A stretch of 64,000 nucleotides of DNA from Constantimarinum furrinae (GCF_014295415.1 NZ_CP052909.1:2728001-2792000), one strand, 5' to 3'. Numbered from the stretch's first letter, positions 52,586-61,307 are shown. Program-made: numbers and translations. The notes: a model not told the origin generated them from the letters alone.

Positions 52586-52738
52586 TTATTTATCCTTAGT
52601 GAAATTTGTTCGTTTAATGATCCTGTTCTTATGAATGATATGCAACGTGTACTCCCCTTTTTCAAGATAGTTTACATTCAGGTAGATGGTCTGACTCTGA
52701 AAGGTCTCAATACTACCTGATAAATTCTTCTTCTTCAT
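52586..52738 (-). CDS. 50-residue ORF upstream of the 1118-residue fibre protein
   Basis: Too short for routine gene finding. It begins MKKKNLSGSIETFQSQTIYL, continues NVNYLEKGEYTLHII and ends HKNRIIKRTNFTKDK, stopping 7 bp before the fibre gene start. The pattern of a turn (EKGEYTL) followed by two strands and a basic end resembles the C-terminal half of a T9SS sorting-tail-like beta domain (GxYxLxI...KxIxxKxF). There is no signal peptide. It is probably co-transcribed with the fibre gene from the unit bearing the ATGTAACA repeat. A real protein is likely; function unknown. Confidence 0.55.
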   Translation of the reverse strand: MKKKNLSGSIETFQSQTIYLNVNYLEKGEYTLHIIHKNRIIKRTNFTKDK

Positions 52739-52817
52739 CTTGGGGTTAGATGTAAATCATTCATAAATAAACAATAGGATAAAGCTAAGAATAGGAGTAT
52801 TAGTAAGGCTAAAACGT

Positions 52818-52846
52818 ATGTAACAAAACCTTGAAACTATGTAACA
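52818..52846 (-). promoter_or_regulatory. 21-bp direct repeat of ATGTAACA upstream of the 50-residue ORF and fibre gene
   Basis: ATGTAACA at 52818-52825 and 52839-52846 (plus strand). A -7-like TAGCTTTA (minus strand, 52780-52787) lies 31 bp from the nearer copy. The site sits between the hybrid AraC regulator gene (stop 52862) and the unit it would control. Confidence 0.62.
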
Positions 52847-52861
52847 CTGAATGAAGAATTA

Positions 52862-55780
52862 CTACTTTTTGGATCCTGCACCATATTCGGAAGGAGAAAT
52901 ACCAAACTGATCTTTAAAACGCTTGGTGAAATACGACGGATCATTAAATCCAACAGCATATCCCACCTCAGAAATGGTAGCATCACTGTTTAGAAGCAGA
53001 GAGGCTGCCATATTTAATCGTTGAGTTCGTATGAACTCGGAAGTTGAATTACCGGTAAGAGCCTTTAGCTTTCTGTGTAATTGCATACGACTCATTCCTG
53101 CCAGATCACAAAATTCCTGTACATTGAATTCCGGAGATGTTAAATTATTATCCATGATCTGCTGTATCTTTTCCAGGAATTTTTCATCAACCTTATCCAG
53201 CGTTATATCTTTTGGTTTCAGAATAACCTCATTACTGTAGCGCTCACGTAGTTGCTCTCTGATCTTTAACAGATTAGCGACCCTTACTTTTAGATTCTCG
53301 ATCTTAAAAGGTTTTGTAATATAATCGTCGGCTCCTGTCTTTAAACCTTCTAGTTTATCAGAGTCGTCATCTTTAGCGGTCAGCATCACAATAGGTATAT
53401 GACTGGTCCTTTCATCGGATTTCAACTGCTTTGAAACCTCTATCCCGCTTAGTATCGGCATGGAAATGTCCAAAATGATTATATCGGGAATTACCTCAAC
53501 TGCGCTATCAAGCGCTTCTTGCCCGTTGGTTGCTTCAATTATTTTAAATTCTGATTTAAATTCCGAAGCAATAAAATTTCGAATATCCGAATTATCATCT
53601 ACCACCAATAGTATTGCCTTGTCAATATCCAAAAGGCTCGCCGCTTCAGAAGATACAATAGCCTTATTGGTAGGGTATTCAATATTATTTACCAATTCAT
53701 CCTCATTGTAACTGGTACGATCTATCGGAATACTGACCTTTACAACAACCGAATTATGATCTGTTCTTGAAGCTGAAATAGTTCCCCGATTCAGATCTAC
53801 TAGCTCCTTGACCAAAGAAAGTCCGATCCCAACTCCGGATTGATGAACATCTGACTGATAGAAACGAGTGAACCATTTGTCTATTTGGACGCTGTCATCC
53901 AGTTGTGTTTCGTTCTCGACCTTTAATAAAAGTAGATTCTCAGACCTTTCAGCTCGCATCGAGATCGTACCACCATCAGGAGTATATTTAAAGGCATTGG
54001 ACAACACGTTGGTGGTGATCTTTTCGATGGCATCTTTATCGTACCAGGATTCTTCCATCTCAGAGACTTGATAATCAAAAATGATTTCTTTTTCATTGGC
54101 TATATGCTGAAATGAAGAAGCAATAGATCGTAAAAGTAATGACAGCTCTCCTTTAGATACGGACATTTTCAATTGTCCAGCTTCCAATTTTGAAACATCG
54201 AGGATCTGATCGACCAATGTGACCAAACGTTGAGAATTTCGATTAATAACCTCAAATTCTTCCCTTAAGGTTTGTTGAACCTTGCTATCCTTAGCTCGCT
54301 TTTCGGAATAACCGGCAATAAGTGTAAGGGGAGTTCGGAGTTCGTGAGAGATGTTAGCGAACAGCCTCGATTTGAATCGCTCAACTTCCATCACTTTCTT
54401 TGCAGTATGCTGTCTGTTTCGGTATAAAATGTAAAGGAATATCAACCCTAATAAAGCTAAGATCCCTCCTGCCCATAACAGATTTCTTTGATTTTTTTGT
54501 TCTTGTTGAGCCAGCGCATTCTCTGTTGTCAACATCCGGATCTCTTGTTCCTGCTGCTCACTTTTATACTTCGCTTCCAGATCTCTAACAACCTCTTCCT
54601 GTCTTAGTTCGCTTAAGCTGTCATTTATCTTAACGTGTTCATTTAAATACTCGTACGCAAGTTCATAATTTACGGTTGCAGCTTCGATCTTAGCTAGCTG
54701 CAATAAGGCCTGGGACCGTAATGCATCATTCTTTAATCGTTCTGCCAGCTCCTTAGCTCGTAAATAATGTATTTTGGATTCCGCGTATTGTTCTAATTCA
54801 AAATAAAGGTCGGCCAATCGTAATTCCAAGTTCATGATACTGGTCACGTCTTTCATCATTTCAGAAAGTTCAATAGCCTCAATAAAAATGTCTTCGGCCT
54901 CCTCAAACTCATCAGACTCAACCAACATTTTTGCCCGTAAACTTTTAGCCTGAACCAAATAAGGCAAAGCATTAATACCTTTAAAAAATTCTTCTGCGTT
55001 TAATACTGCTTCTTTATCCGAATCTGTAGCTCTATCCAAATTCAGGTTCACATCTGCAGCACGTATGGCGCATACATGATAACCAAAGGTAAAATCAGCG
55101 GTCGATGCCAGTTCTTTCCCTTTCATGAAATAACTATATGCCTGCTCGTAATCCTTTAACTGATAGAAAAGCTCACCAAGATTAACAAGGACATTGACCG
55201 TGGTCTGTTCCTTTTCTCCATCTTTCTCCAACAATTCAAAGCTCTTCAGATAATAATCTATTGCATTTTTAGAATCGAAATTATCGTTATAATAATTTCC
55301 GAAAGCGCGGTAAAGATTAATCTTAAGATCATTATTGGCCACATTCTCATGATGTTCAATAGCATTCTCTGCGGTCTTCAAATGATCCAAAGCTTCCTCA
55401 AATTCTCGTTTTACAATGTACACCTGACTTAACAACACGTGATTTTCATTAAAAAGCATAGGGTCATCTTCAAAATTCAAATTCCGAAGACTTTTCTTAT
55501 AATAAAAAATACAACTGTCTGCGTTTCTTTGATTAAAGTAATATGTACCCTTAAAATGATCTTTCCATGCTTTTATTAAGTCATCAGAGGAATATTCGGG
55601 AAAAGCATTTTTTACGAAGCCTAAAGCATCATCCGGCGCACTAAAATACAATCTCTTGAAATGCGATCGCATGGAATCGATCGCCAAATCCTTCTTCTCC
55701 CTCTTGGTTTCATTCTGTGAATGAACCATACCGGTAAAAAACACTAAAATTATTATCAAGCAGATCCTATTCATTATCAA
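52862..55780 (-). CDS. Hybrid two-component regulator: TPR sensor, histidine kinase, receiver and AraC DNA-binding domain
   Basis: Single-chain signalling protein of 972 residues. Signal peptide (1-21), periplasmic TPR array (about 30-400), one membrane helix (about 437-455), HisKA with His near 482 (ANISHELRTPLTLIAGY), HATPase (about 590-690, with VLSNAFKYTPDGG and GVGIGLSLVKEL), receiver with Asp near 767 (DIIILDISMPILSG) and Lys in MLTAKDDD, and a C-terminal AraC-type double helix-turn-helix (about 870-968, ISEVGYAVGFNDPSYFTKRFKDQFG). Bacteroides HTCS proteins have beta-propeller sensors; this one has TPRs instead. Its own upstream region and two fibre units carry the same 21-bp direct repeat, so it is the likely binder. 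Confidence 0.92.
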   Translation of the reverse strand: MIMNRICLIIILVFFTGMVHSQNETKREKKDLAIDSMRSHFKRLYFSAPDDALGFVKNAFPEYSSDDLIKAWKDHFKGTYYFNQRNADSCIFYYKKSLRNLNFEDDPMLFNENHVLLSQVYIVKREFEEALDHLKTAENAIEHHENVANNDLKINLYRAFGNYYNDNFDSKNAIDYYLKSFELLEKDGEKEQTTVNVLVNLGELFYQLKDYEQAYSYFMKGKELASTADFTFGYHVCAIRAADVNLNLDRATDSDKEAVLNAEEFFKGINALPYLVQAKSLRAKMLVESDEFEEAEDIFIEAIELSEMMKDVTSIMNLELRLADLYFELEQYAESKIHYLRAKELAERLKNDALRSQALLQLAKIEAATVNYELAYEYLNEHVKINDSLSELRQEEVVRDLEAKYKSEQQEQEIRMLTTENALAQQEQKNQRNLLWAGGILALLGLIFLYILYRNRQHTAKKVMEVERFKSRLFANISHELRTPLTLIAGYSEKRAKDSKVQQTLREEFEVINRNSQRLVTLVDQILDVSKLEAGQLKMSVSKGELSLLLRSIASSFQHIANEKEIIFDYQVSEMEESWYDKDAIEKITTNVLSNAFKYTPDGGTISMRAERSENLLLLKVENETQLDDSVQIDKWFTRFYQSDVHQSGVGIGLSLVKELVDLNRGTISASRTDHNSVVVKVSIPIDRTSYNEDELVNNIEYPTNKAIVSSEAASLLDIDKAILLVVDDNSDIRNFIASEFKSEFKIIEATNGQEALDSAVEVIPDIIILDISMPILSGIEVSKQLKSDERTSHIPIVMLTAKDDDSDKLEGLKTGADDYITKPFKIENLKVRVANLLKIREQLRERYSNEVILKPKDITLDKVDEKFLEKIQQIMDNNLTSPEFNVQEFCDLAGMSRMQLHRKLKALTGNSTSEFIRTQRLNMAASLLLNSDATISEVGYAVGFNDPSYFTKRFKDQFGISPSEYGAGSKK

Positions 55781-55873
55781 CTGAATTATTGACCGAATGA
55801 AATTTACTGAAAGTTTTTAAACGCTCTTAAAACTAAGCAATAATATTGATATAGAATCCTTAACAGTAGAAGT

Positions 55874-55902
55874 ATGTAACAGAATATGATATGTAGGTAA
55901 CA
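55874..55902 (-). promoter_or_regulatory. 21-bp direct repeat ATGTAACA/AGGTAACA upstream of the hybrid regulator gene
   Basis: ATGTAACA at 55874-55881 and AGGTAACA at 55895-55902 (plus strand). A -7-like TATTATTG (minus strand, 55839-55846) lies 28 bp from the nearer copy. Suggests autoregulation. Confidence 0.58.
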
Positions 55903-55931
55903 GAAATTATTAATCAGTGGTCATTTCAGTT

Positions 55932-57125
55932 TTATAGAACTGAACGCAATGTGGTTTTGATCTTTTCTACCCTATCATTCAATTCTGAAGTAGACCATCC
56001 CAATTTGATAAGGAATGATAAGGTTCTTCCCATCCAGGCATCGCTTTTTGAAAAGTCGGTTTGATTCAAATTTTGGATCTGATCTTTTATTTCTGAAGGT
56101 AAATTACCTAAAGACTTTAAATTGCGAAGGTGTTCCCAGCCGTTTATATAATGCCAGTTATTCGTATACCAGTAAAAACAACCATCCACACCGGCTTCCG
56201 ATAAAGCTTTATGAGCCTTTTCCGTTAGTTCAGCAGAAGGCAGGAATATATTCAGAAAAGAATAGTTCTCTTCTCCTCCCTCAGGAACTCTTCTAAAAGT
56301 CACTCCGTTTACCGCTTCTAATGCGGTTCTTAAGGTTTCGTAATTATTCTTCTGAAGCTTTAATATCCCTTCCAGCTTATCTAATTGTGCAACCCCTACG
56401 GCGGCATTTAATTCAGAAATTCTGAAGTTGTACCCCAGAGTAGGATGTCCTTCGGCACCCCGATCGTTTCCTATATGATCATGGCCGTGATCCTGATATT
56501 GATCGGCGTTTATTTTAAACTGATCGTTGTTGGTAATCACGGCTCCTCCCTCACCGCAGGTGATGGTCTTTACAAAATCGAAGGAAAAGCAGCCCAGATC
56601 ACCAATACTTCCTAAAGGCTTCCCGTCGTAGGTTCCGCCGAGTGCTTGGCAGGCATCTTCAAGAAGAATAAGATCGTGCTTATCACAAATTGCCTGAAGG
56701 GCATTTAGATCTGCCATAGACCCACACATATGCACGGGCATTACACATTTTGTTTTAGGCGTGATCGCTGCTTCAACTGCTTCAGGATCGAGTGTTAGCG
56801 TATCGTCAATATCTACGAGCACCGGAACGGCTCCTAGCATCATAATAGATTCAAAACTGGCGACAAAGGTAAAGGTTGGCATGATCACTTCATCCCCTGC
56901 TCCTATTCCGGCTGAAGCTAAAGCAACGGTAAGCGCCGCAGTACCACTGGAAACCAACTGACAATGTTGAGTCTGCATCCTTTCTGCAAAAGCCGATTCA
57001 AATTGTTTGGCTTTCCAATGACCGTTTCGCATTCCGTCGAAGCCATAGCGCATTAAGACTCCGCTTTCCAATACATCACTCACTTGTTTGCGCTCTTCGG
57101 CACCAAAAACTTCAAATCCGGGCAT
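55932..57125 (-). CDS. DegT/DnrJ/EryC1/StrS family PLP aminotransferase
   Basis: Sugar aminotransferase-fold PLP enzyme, 397 residues. It has VSSGTAALTVALASAGIGAGDEV, MPTFTFVASFESIMMLGAVP, EDACQALGGTYDGKPLG and the Schiff-base Lys near 183 in FDFVKTITCGEGGAV. Such enzymes usually aminate nucleotide-linked keto sugars for LPS, capsule or antibiotics, and some act as deoxysugar dehydratases. No other sugar-nucleotide gene is nearby, so the substrate is open. Its own promoter is clear (TTG-N20-TACCTTTG). Confidence 0.9.
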   Translation of the reverse strand: MPGFEVFGAEERKQVSDVLESGVLMRYGFDGMRNGHWKAKQFESAFAERMQTQHCQLVSSGTAALTVALASAGIGAGDEVIMPTFTFVASFESIMMLGAVPVLVDIDDTLTLDPEAVEAAITPKTKCVMPVHMCGSMADLNALQAICDKHDLILLEDACQALGGTYDGKPLGSIGDLGCFSFDFVKTITCGEGGAVITNNDQFKINADQYQDHGHDHIGNDRGAEGHPTLGYNFRISELNAAVGVAQLDKLEGILKLQKNNYETLRTALEAVNGVTFRRVPEGGEENYSFLNIFLPSAELTEKAHKALSEAGVDGCFYWYTNNWHYINGWEHLRNLKSLGNLPSEIKDQIQNLNQTDFSKSDAWMGRTLSFLIKLGWSTSELNDRVEKIKTTLRSVL

Positions 57126-57164
57126 AGATAAATTATTTTAAGAATTCAGGAAATAGATTCAGGA

Positions 57165-57195
57165 CAAAGGTAAGCGTTGCGTTAGCATTTAACAA
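57165..57195 (-). promoter_or_regulatory. Promoter of the DegT-family aminotransferase gene
   Basis: Minus-strand TTG (57193-57195), 20 nt, TACCTTTG (57165-57172), a perfect TAnnTTTG, about 40 bp before the start codon. Confidence 0.65.
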
Positions 57196-57239
57196 AGTTA
57201 GATAGAACGGCTTTTTAATTCGTTTGCGTGTTCAGTGAA

Positions 57240-57875
57240 TTACATCTCTATAATAACATTTCCAACACCGCGTCGCACTTTTTTAAGTTGCGAAAACATG
57301 TCGGTCTCATCGCGATATCCAACCGCAAGAACCAATACCGAGCGAAGACCTAGACTTCTTAATTGTAAAATCTCGTCATATTTCTGAGGCTCAAAACCTT
57401 CTATAGGGCAAGCATCGATATCTTCCAATGCACATACGGTTAGCAGATTTCCCATAGCGATATAGGCTTGCTTTGCCATCCATTGCGCAATATCCTCGGG
57501 GTTTTTTTCTGAAAATTCATCAACCAGGAACAATTCAAAAGGCTGAAGGATAGCTCTGGGGGTATTTCTGGTTGCTTCAACCCGACTAAAGTGTTGTTTT
57601 ATATATTTTTTATCTACGATATTCTCGGTGCAGAGCACAAGTACATGCGATGCATCCCTAACCTGAGTTTGTGACATAGTAAGAGGCACTAATTCGCTTT
57701 TTAACCTTGCATCGCTAATGACCACCATTTTTAAAGGTTGGAGTCCGTAGGATGTTGCGGTAAGATTAAAAGATTCTTTTAAGACATTCAGTTTTTCTTC
57801 GGAAAGAATTTTTGAAGGATCAAACTTCTTCGTAGCATATCTCCATTTCAGTTTCTCAATTGTGTTTGATATCAT
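57240..57875 (-). CDS. Nitroreductase family NAD(P)H oxidoreductase
   Basis: FMN-dependent oxidoreductase of 211 residues. N-terminal KWRYATKKFDPSKIL with the conserved Arg/Lys flavin contacts, LTATSYGLQPLKMVVI, then AYIAMGNLLTVCALEDIDACPIEGF and a C-terminal YRDETDMF...KKVRR tail. Similar to NfsB/dihydropteridine-type nitroreductases; the physiological substrate may be quinones or flavins. A minus-strand -7 element TAAATTTG (57895-57902) lies 20 bp upstream. Confidence 0.92.
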   Translation of the reverse strand: MISNTIEKLKWRYATKKFDPSKILSEEKLNVLKESFNLTATSYGLQPLKMVVISDARLKSELVPLTMSQTQVRDASHVLVLCTENIVDKKYIKQHFSRVEATRNTPRAILQPFELFLVDEFSEKNPEDIAQWMAKQAYIAMGNLLTVCALEDIDACPIEGFEPQKYDEILQLRSLGLRSVLVLAVGYRDETDMFSQLKKVRRGVGNVIIEM

Positions 57876-57968
57876 TTGCAGTATCTTTGATAGACAAATT
57901 TAGCAAACCTCAACTGATTCAGAAAACTCCTGTAATAGCAATAATTTATACTTCTAAAACAAAATCCG

Positions 57969-58361
57969 ATGTCTGAAATTGAAATACTGAAGAACAAAAG
58001 TGAAACGCGCATTTTTAAAGCCGTCTTTCCTAATACCACGAATCATTACGACACTTTATTTGGAGGGACTACGCTACATATGATGGATGAAGCTTCTTTT
58101 ATTTGCGCCACCCGATTCAGCAGAAAGAAAATGGTAACTGTTTCAACAGATAAGATCGATTTTACGACGCCTATCCCTCAGGGTAGTATCGTAGAGTTGG
58201 TAGCACGGGTCGACAAAGTGGGTAGAAGCAGTTGCGTGGTAAAGACTGAAGTATTTATGGAAGATATGTACAGTGACGACCGCGAAAAGGTTGTCACAGG
58301 GTATTTCACTTTTGTGGCCATAGGAGAAGACAAAAAGCCTATTCTCATCCTTAGTGAATAA
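57969..58361 (+). CDS. Acyl-CoA thioesterase, hotdog fold (YciA-like)
   Basis: Hydrolyses acyl-CoA to free acid and CoA. 130 residues, a single hotdog domain: FPNTTNHYDTLFGGTTLHMMDEASFICATRFS with the catalytic Asp, VSTDKIDFTTPIPQGSIVELVARV, and a GYFTFVAI strand. Chain-length preference cannot be read from the sequence. Divergent from the nitroreductase gene. Confidence 0.9.
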   Translation: MSEIEILKNKSETRIFKAVFPNTTNHYDTLFGGTTLHMMDEASFICATRFSRKKMVTVSTDKIDFTTPIPQGSIVELVARVDKVGRSSCVVKTEVFMEDMYSDDREKVVTGYFTFVAIGEDKKPILILSE

Positions 58362-58473
58362 AAACATACTTCCTTCTGGGTGATAGCATTGAAAATGACT
58401 TCTTTACTAGAGCTAAATTAAGGAAGGAAATTTAATAATGTGATCCTCGATAAATATATTAAAGCGGCCCAAA

Positions 58474-58485
58474 TGATATATATCA
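58474..58485. promoter_or_regulatory. FNR/CRP-type box 1 (TGAT-ATAT-ATCA)
   Basis: Core of the 14-base perfect palindrome ATGATATATATCAT (58473-58486). Its centre (58479.5) is 29.5 bp upstream of the -7 element TACTTTTG at 58509-58516, that is about -41.5 from the expected start of transcription. Confidence 0.65.
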
Positions 58486-58488
58486 TAG

Positions 58489-58516
58489 TTGTTGGTTTAG
58501 CATAATATTACTTTTG
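58489..58516 (+). promoter_or_regulatory. Promoter of the TSUP transporter gene
   Basis: TTG (58489-58491), 17 nt, TACTTTTG (58509-58516). Full match to the flavobacterial promoter pattern, 20 bp before the start codon and just downstream of FNR-type box 1. Confidence 0.7.
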
Positions 58517-58535
58517 GGACCATATACGTCAATGT

Positions 58536-59264
58536 ATGCTGTCTCGCTATCTTCCGATCTTTATAATTTTATCAATTATTGCTGAAATTTTAGGAACTGT
58601 GGGCGGATTTGGTTCATCAGTTTTTTTTGTACCCATTGCAAATTTCTATTTAGACTTTCAATCTGTTTTGGGTATTACCGCGTTATATCACGTTTCCAGC
58701 AACCTTACTAAAATAGCATTTTTCAAAAAAGGACTAGAAAGAACGGTAATCATTCAATTAGGTGTGCCTGCTGTCATTTTTGTAATTATCGGAGGATTTC
58801 TAAGTCAATTTTTTGACCCGGTTATCCTTACTTATATGTTAGGTATTTTCTTGGTTCTTCTCAGTTTAGCTTTTCTTATTTTTAAGAATTTGATTGTCAA
58901 ACCCACCACTAAAAATGCATTTATTGGAGGAACACTGTCCGGACTTAGCGCCGGAATTCTAGGAACAGGTGGTGCAATTCGTGGTCTAACCTTATCCGCC
59001 TTCAAGATGAATAAAGATAAATTTATAGCTACGTCTGCTGTAATAGATTTGGGTGTCGATTTTAGTAGAACCATAGTGTATTATTTTAACGGATATATGC
59101 GGAAGGATCTATTATATCTAATTCCTATTTTAATTGTTGTAGGAATTATTGGCACTTGGATTGGTAAACAGATTATAAATAAAATTTCCCAAGAACAGTT
59201 TCGTTATATTGTGTTACTTCTCATCTTAGGGATAGGGTTAGCAAGTATTATAAGCACTTTATGA
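58536..59264 (+). CDS. TSUP (TauE/SafE) family transporter
   Basis: Inner-membrane protein of 242 residues with about seven hydrophobic helices. TSUP hallmark glycine-rich repeats: GTVGGFGSSVFFVPIANFYLDF in the first half and GGTLSGLSAGILGTGGAIRGL in the second. The family moves sulfite, sulfoacetate and other organosulfur anions; the substrate here is unknown. It sits under an FNR-type box and heads a cluster of stress genes. Confidence 0.88.
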   Translation: MLSRYLPIFIILSIIAEILGTVGGFGSSVFFVPIANFYLDFQSVLGITALYHVSSNLTKIAFFKKGLERTVIIQLGVPAVIFVIIGGFLSQFFDPVILTYMLGIFLVLLSLAFLIFKNLIVKPTTKNAFIGGTLSGLSAGILGTGGAIRGLTLSAFKMNKDKFIATSAVIDLGVDFSRTIVYYFNGYMRKDLLYLIPILIVVGIIGTWIGKQIINKISQEQFRYIVLLLILGIGLASIISTL

Positions 59265-59650
59265 TATACTTGGTTTATGTAGAGATTTTATGTCCCTAGC
59301 GTCCTTTACTATAGAATACTTACTTGCATACTTCACAATCCATCCTTCATATATAGACTCGTAAAATTGCATTAATACATCCCGTTTACATAGCTTAAAT
59401 CATACTCTCCTACAATTAAATACAATTTAAGCTCCGTTATTTTGTGGATTACTAAAACAGAGATAGCACTCAGCGCCTGTACGTCAATTCTATGTAAATA
59501 ATAATCATGAGGTTGTGTAAATTGCATCTGCCATCTTAAAATTCAGTAATCTTCCCATATCAAAATTGCTCCATAAACGACCACTGATATTTATCATAGT
59601 TTAACACTTTGTGAGTTCTTAGATTTGAGACATAATATTAATCAAACGTT
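59265..59650. other. Gene-free region between the TSUP gene and hpf
   Basis: No ORF with coding character on either strand. It holds an inverted repeat AGCTTAAAT-N24-ATTTAAGCT (59392-59433), FNR-type box 2 (59585-59596) and the -7 element TAGATTTG (59620-59627). Confidence 0.55.
59585..59596. promoter_or_regulatory. FNR/CRP-type box 2 (TGAT-ATTT-ATCA)
   Basis: Centre 59590.5, exactly 29.5 bp upstream of TAGATTTG at 59620-59627, the -7 element of the hpf-usp unit. Confidence 0.65.
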
Positions 59651-59962
59651 ATGACTATCCATATCCAATATGTAAAAATGAAAAGTAGTGAGAGTATGTC
59701 TCAATATGTCAGCAAAAAACTTCAGAAAATTGCAAAGAAATACAGCTGGGTTATCAGAGTTGATGTTTTATTTAAGCAGGAAAATGACCCTACAGAAAAA
59801 GGGCACATCTGCGAAATGGAATTCAGTTTACCCGGTCCTAAAATCTTTGCGGTTTCCAATGAAAAAAATTATGAGATGGCTGTAAAAGAAACCATAAGCG
59901 ACCTCGAAAGACAACTTAAAAAACGAAAGGCAAAATTTACAAACCAAAATATATCATCATAA
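59651..59962 (+). CDS. hpf: Ribosome hibernation promoting factor (short HPF/RaiA, S30AE family)
   Basis: Binds the 30S decoding region and inactivates or protects ribosomes under stress. 103 residues, the short form: IHIQYVKMKSSESMSQYVSKKLQKI, KENDPTEKG-like loop, and YEMAVKETISDLERQLKKRKAKF with the basic C-terminal helix. It overlaps the universal stress gene by one base (TAATG). An FNR-type box upstream suggests induction under oxygen or energy limitation. Confidence 0.9.
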   Translation: MTIHIQYVKMKSSESMSQYVSKKLQKIAKKYSWVIRVDVLFKQENDPTEKGHICEMEFSLPGPKIFAVSNEKNYEMAVKETISDLERQLKKRKAKFTNQNISS

Positions 59963-60795
59963 TGAAAAAAATACTCATACCAGTAGATTTCTCCGAACAC
60001 TCAGAATATGCTTTAGAAGTGGCTGCGAACTTAGCAAAAAAGCATAAGGCTTCTTTAGTCATCCTACATATGATGGGCTTGTCTGAAGCCGTATTAACAC
60101 GAGATGAGTCACAAGAAATGTTAGAAGCGATTTATTATATGAAGCTGGCCGAAAAACGGTTTAGTGAATTTTTAGATAAGAACTATTTAAATGGCATTAC
60201 TATAGAAACTACTGTCCAAAACTATAAAGAATTTCATGAGATTAATAGTGTTGCTAAAGATTTTGATGCGGATTTGATTGTAATGGGTTCCCACGGTGCT
60301 AGTGGCTTAAGAGAGGTGTTTGTAGGTAGCAACACCGAAAAAGTAGTTCGCACCTCAGAAATTCCGGTATTGGTTATAAAAAATCGTGTTAAAGATTTTA
60401 AATTGAATAAGGTGGTTTTTGCATGTGACTTTAACATGGATTTTATAGGCGCATTTAAAAATGCGTGGGAATTCTTTGAAAAAATAGGATCCGAATTTCA
60501 GATGGTTTTTATTAACACTCCGGAAAAATTCCGTAGCAATAAAGAAATGCAAGAGCTCGCATTTAAATTCATACTACATAGTGGGGTTGATAATACCGAT
60601 GTTTATGATAATACAGCTTATTATTGTGACTATAGATTAGAGCACGGGATTTATAGTTTTAGCCATGAGATTGAAGCAGATTTAGTCGTTATCCCAACTC
60701 ACGGGAGGCGAGGTCTAGCTCATTTCTTTTCTGAAAACATTGGCGAAGCAATCGTGAATCATAGTGATCTTCCTATAATTACGTTTAAGGTGTAA
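59962..60795 (+). CDS. Universal stress protein, tandem UspA domains
   Basis: Cytoplasmic stress protein of 277 residues with two Usp folds. The first (about 1-145) opens KKILIPVDFSEHSEYALEVA and carries the full ATP motif G-x2-G-x9-GS as GSHGASGLREVFVGS. The second (about 150-277) ends PTHGRRGLAHFFSENIG and lacks the final Gly-Ser/Thr of the motif, so only one half may bind nucleotide. Coupled to hpf, which suits a dormancy or low-energy response. Confidence 0.93.
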   Translation: MKKILIPVDFSEHSEYALEVAANLAKKHKASLVILHMMGLSEAVLTRDESQEMLEAIYYMKLAEKRFSEFLDKNYLNGITIETTVQNYKEFHEINSVAKDFDADLIVMGSHGASGLREVFVGSNTEKVVRTSEIPVLVIKNRVKDFKLNKVVFACDFNMDFIGAFKNAWEFFEKIGSEFQMVFINTPEKFRSNKEMQELAFKFILHSGVDNTDVYDNTAYYCDYRLEHGIYSFSHEIEADLVVIPTHGRRGLAHFFSENIGEAIVNHSDLPIITFKV

Positions 60796-60851
60796 TGGTA
60801 TCGGTATCCTGGTTGAAAGAACATTCTAAATCGGGATTCCCCATTTTTATG

Positions 60852-61307
60852 TCAAAACTTTCGCATTCTTCCGGTAATTTCATCGATCCTAATAGTGAAA
60901 ACAATAGGTTCGTCATCTATATAGATCTTACTCGAAAACTGACTGATGAAATCCAAATCCCGCATCTCTTTACGTAAAATAAGATCTTTAACGCCCAATG
61001 AAAACGTATGCAAAAGCGCTTTGGCGGAAGAACTTTCTTCTTCGATATATGTCCCTTGAACTAATACCGATCTCCAGTCGTTGACCGAGCTTATATCGGT
61101 TACAGATAAGGAGGCTGATTTGTTTTTCCGTAATGCATTAATCTTATGTCCTTTTGCAGAATAACAGATGATGTTTTTTTGTTCATCATTGTAGAAATAA
61201 GTTATGGGCACTACAAATGCTCTATTCTGAAATACGTAGCCCAAATGGCCTATATAGTTAGAGCTAAGTAATACTAAATTTTCTTTGTTGCCGAGAGTTT
61301 TGATCAT
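60852..61307 (-). CDS. Pyridoxamine 5'-phosphate oxidase-like FMN-binding protein
   Basis: Split-barrel flavoprotein of 151 residues. Opens IKTLGNKENLVLLSSNYIGHLGYV, then VPITYFYNDEQKNIICYSAKGHKINALRKNKSASLSVTDIS and WRSVLVQGTYIEE, the usual order for nitroimidazole-resistance/PNPOx-like proteins. Function unknown; cofactor FMN or F420-like by family. Preceded by FNR-type box 3. Confidence 0.82.
   Translation of the reverse strand: MIKTLGNKENLVLLSSNYIGHLGYVFQNRAFVVPITYFYNDEQKNIICYSAKGHKINALRKNKSASLSVTDISSVNDWRSVLVQGTYIEEESSSAKALLHTFSLGVKDLILRKEMRDLDFISQFSSKIYIDDEPIVFTIRIDEITGRMRKF

Noticed and set aside
60795-60977. Rightward 60-codon frame starting at the usp stop
   Set aside because: It is antisense to the end of the PNPOx-like gene, which has clear family signatures.
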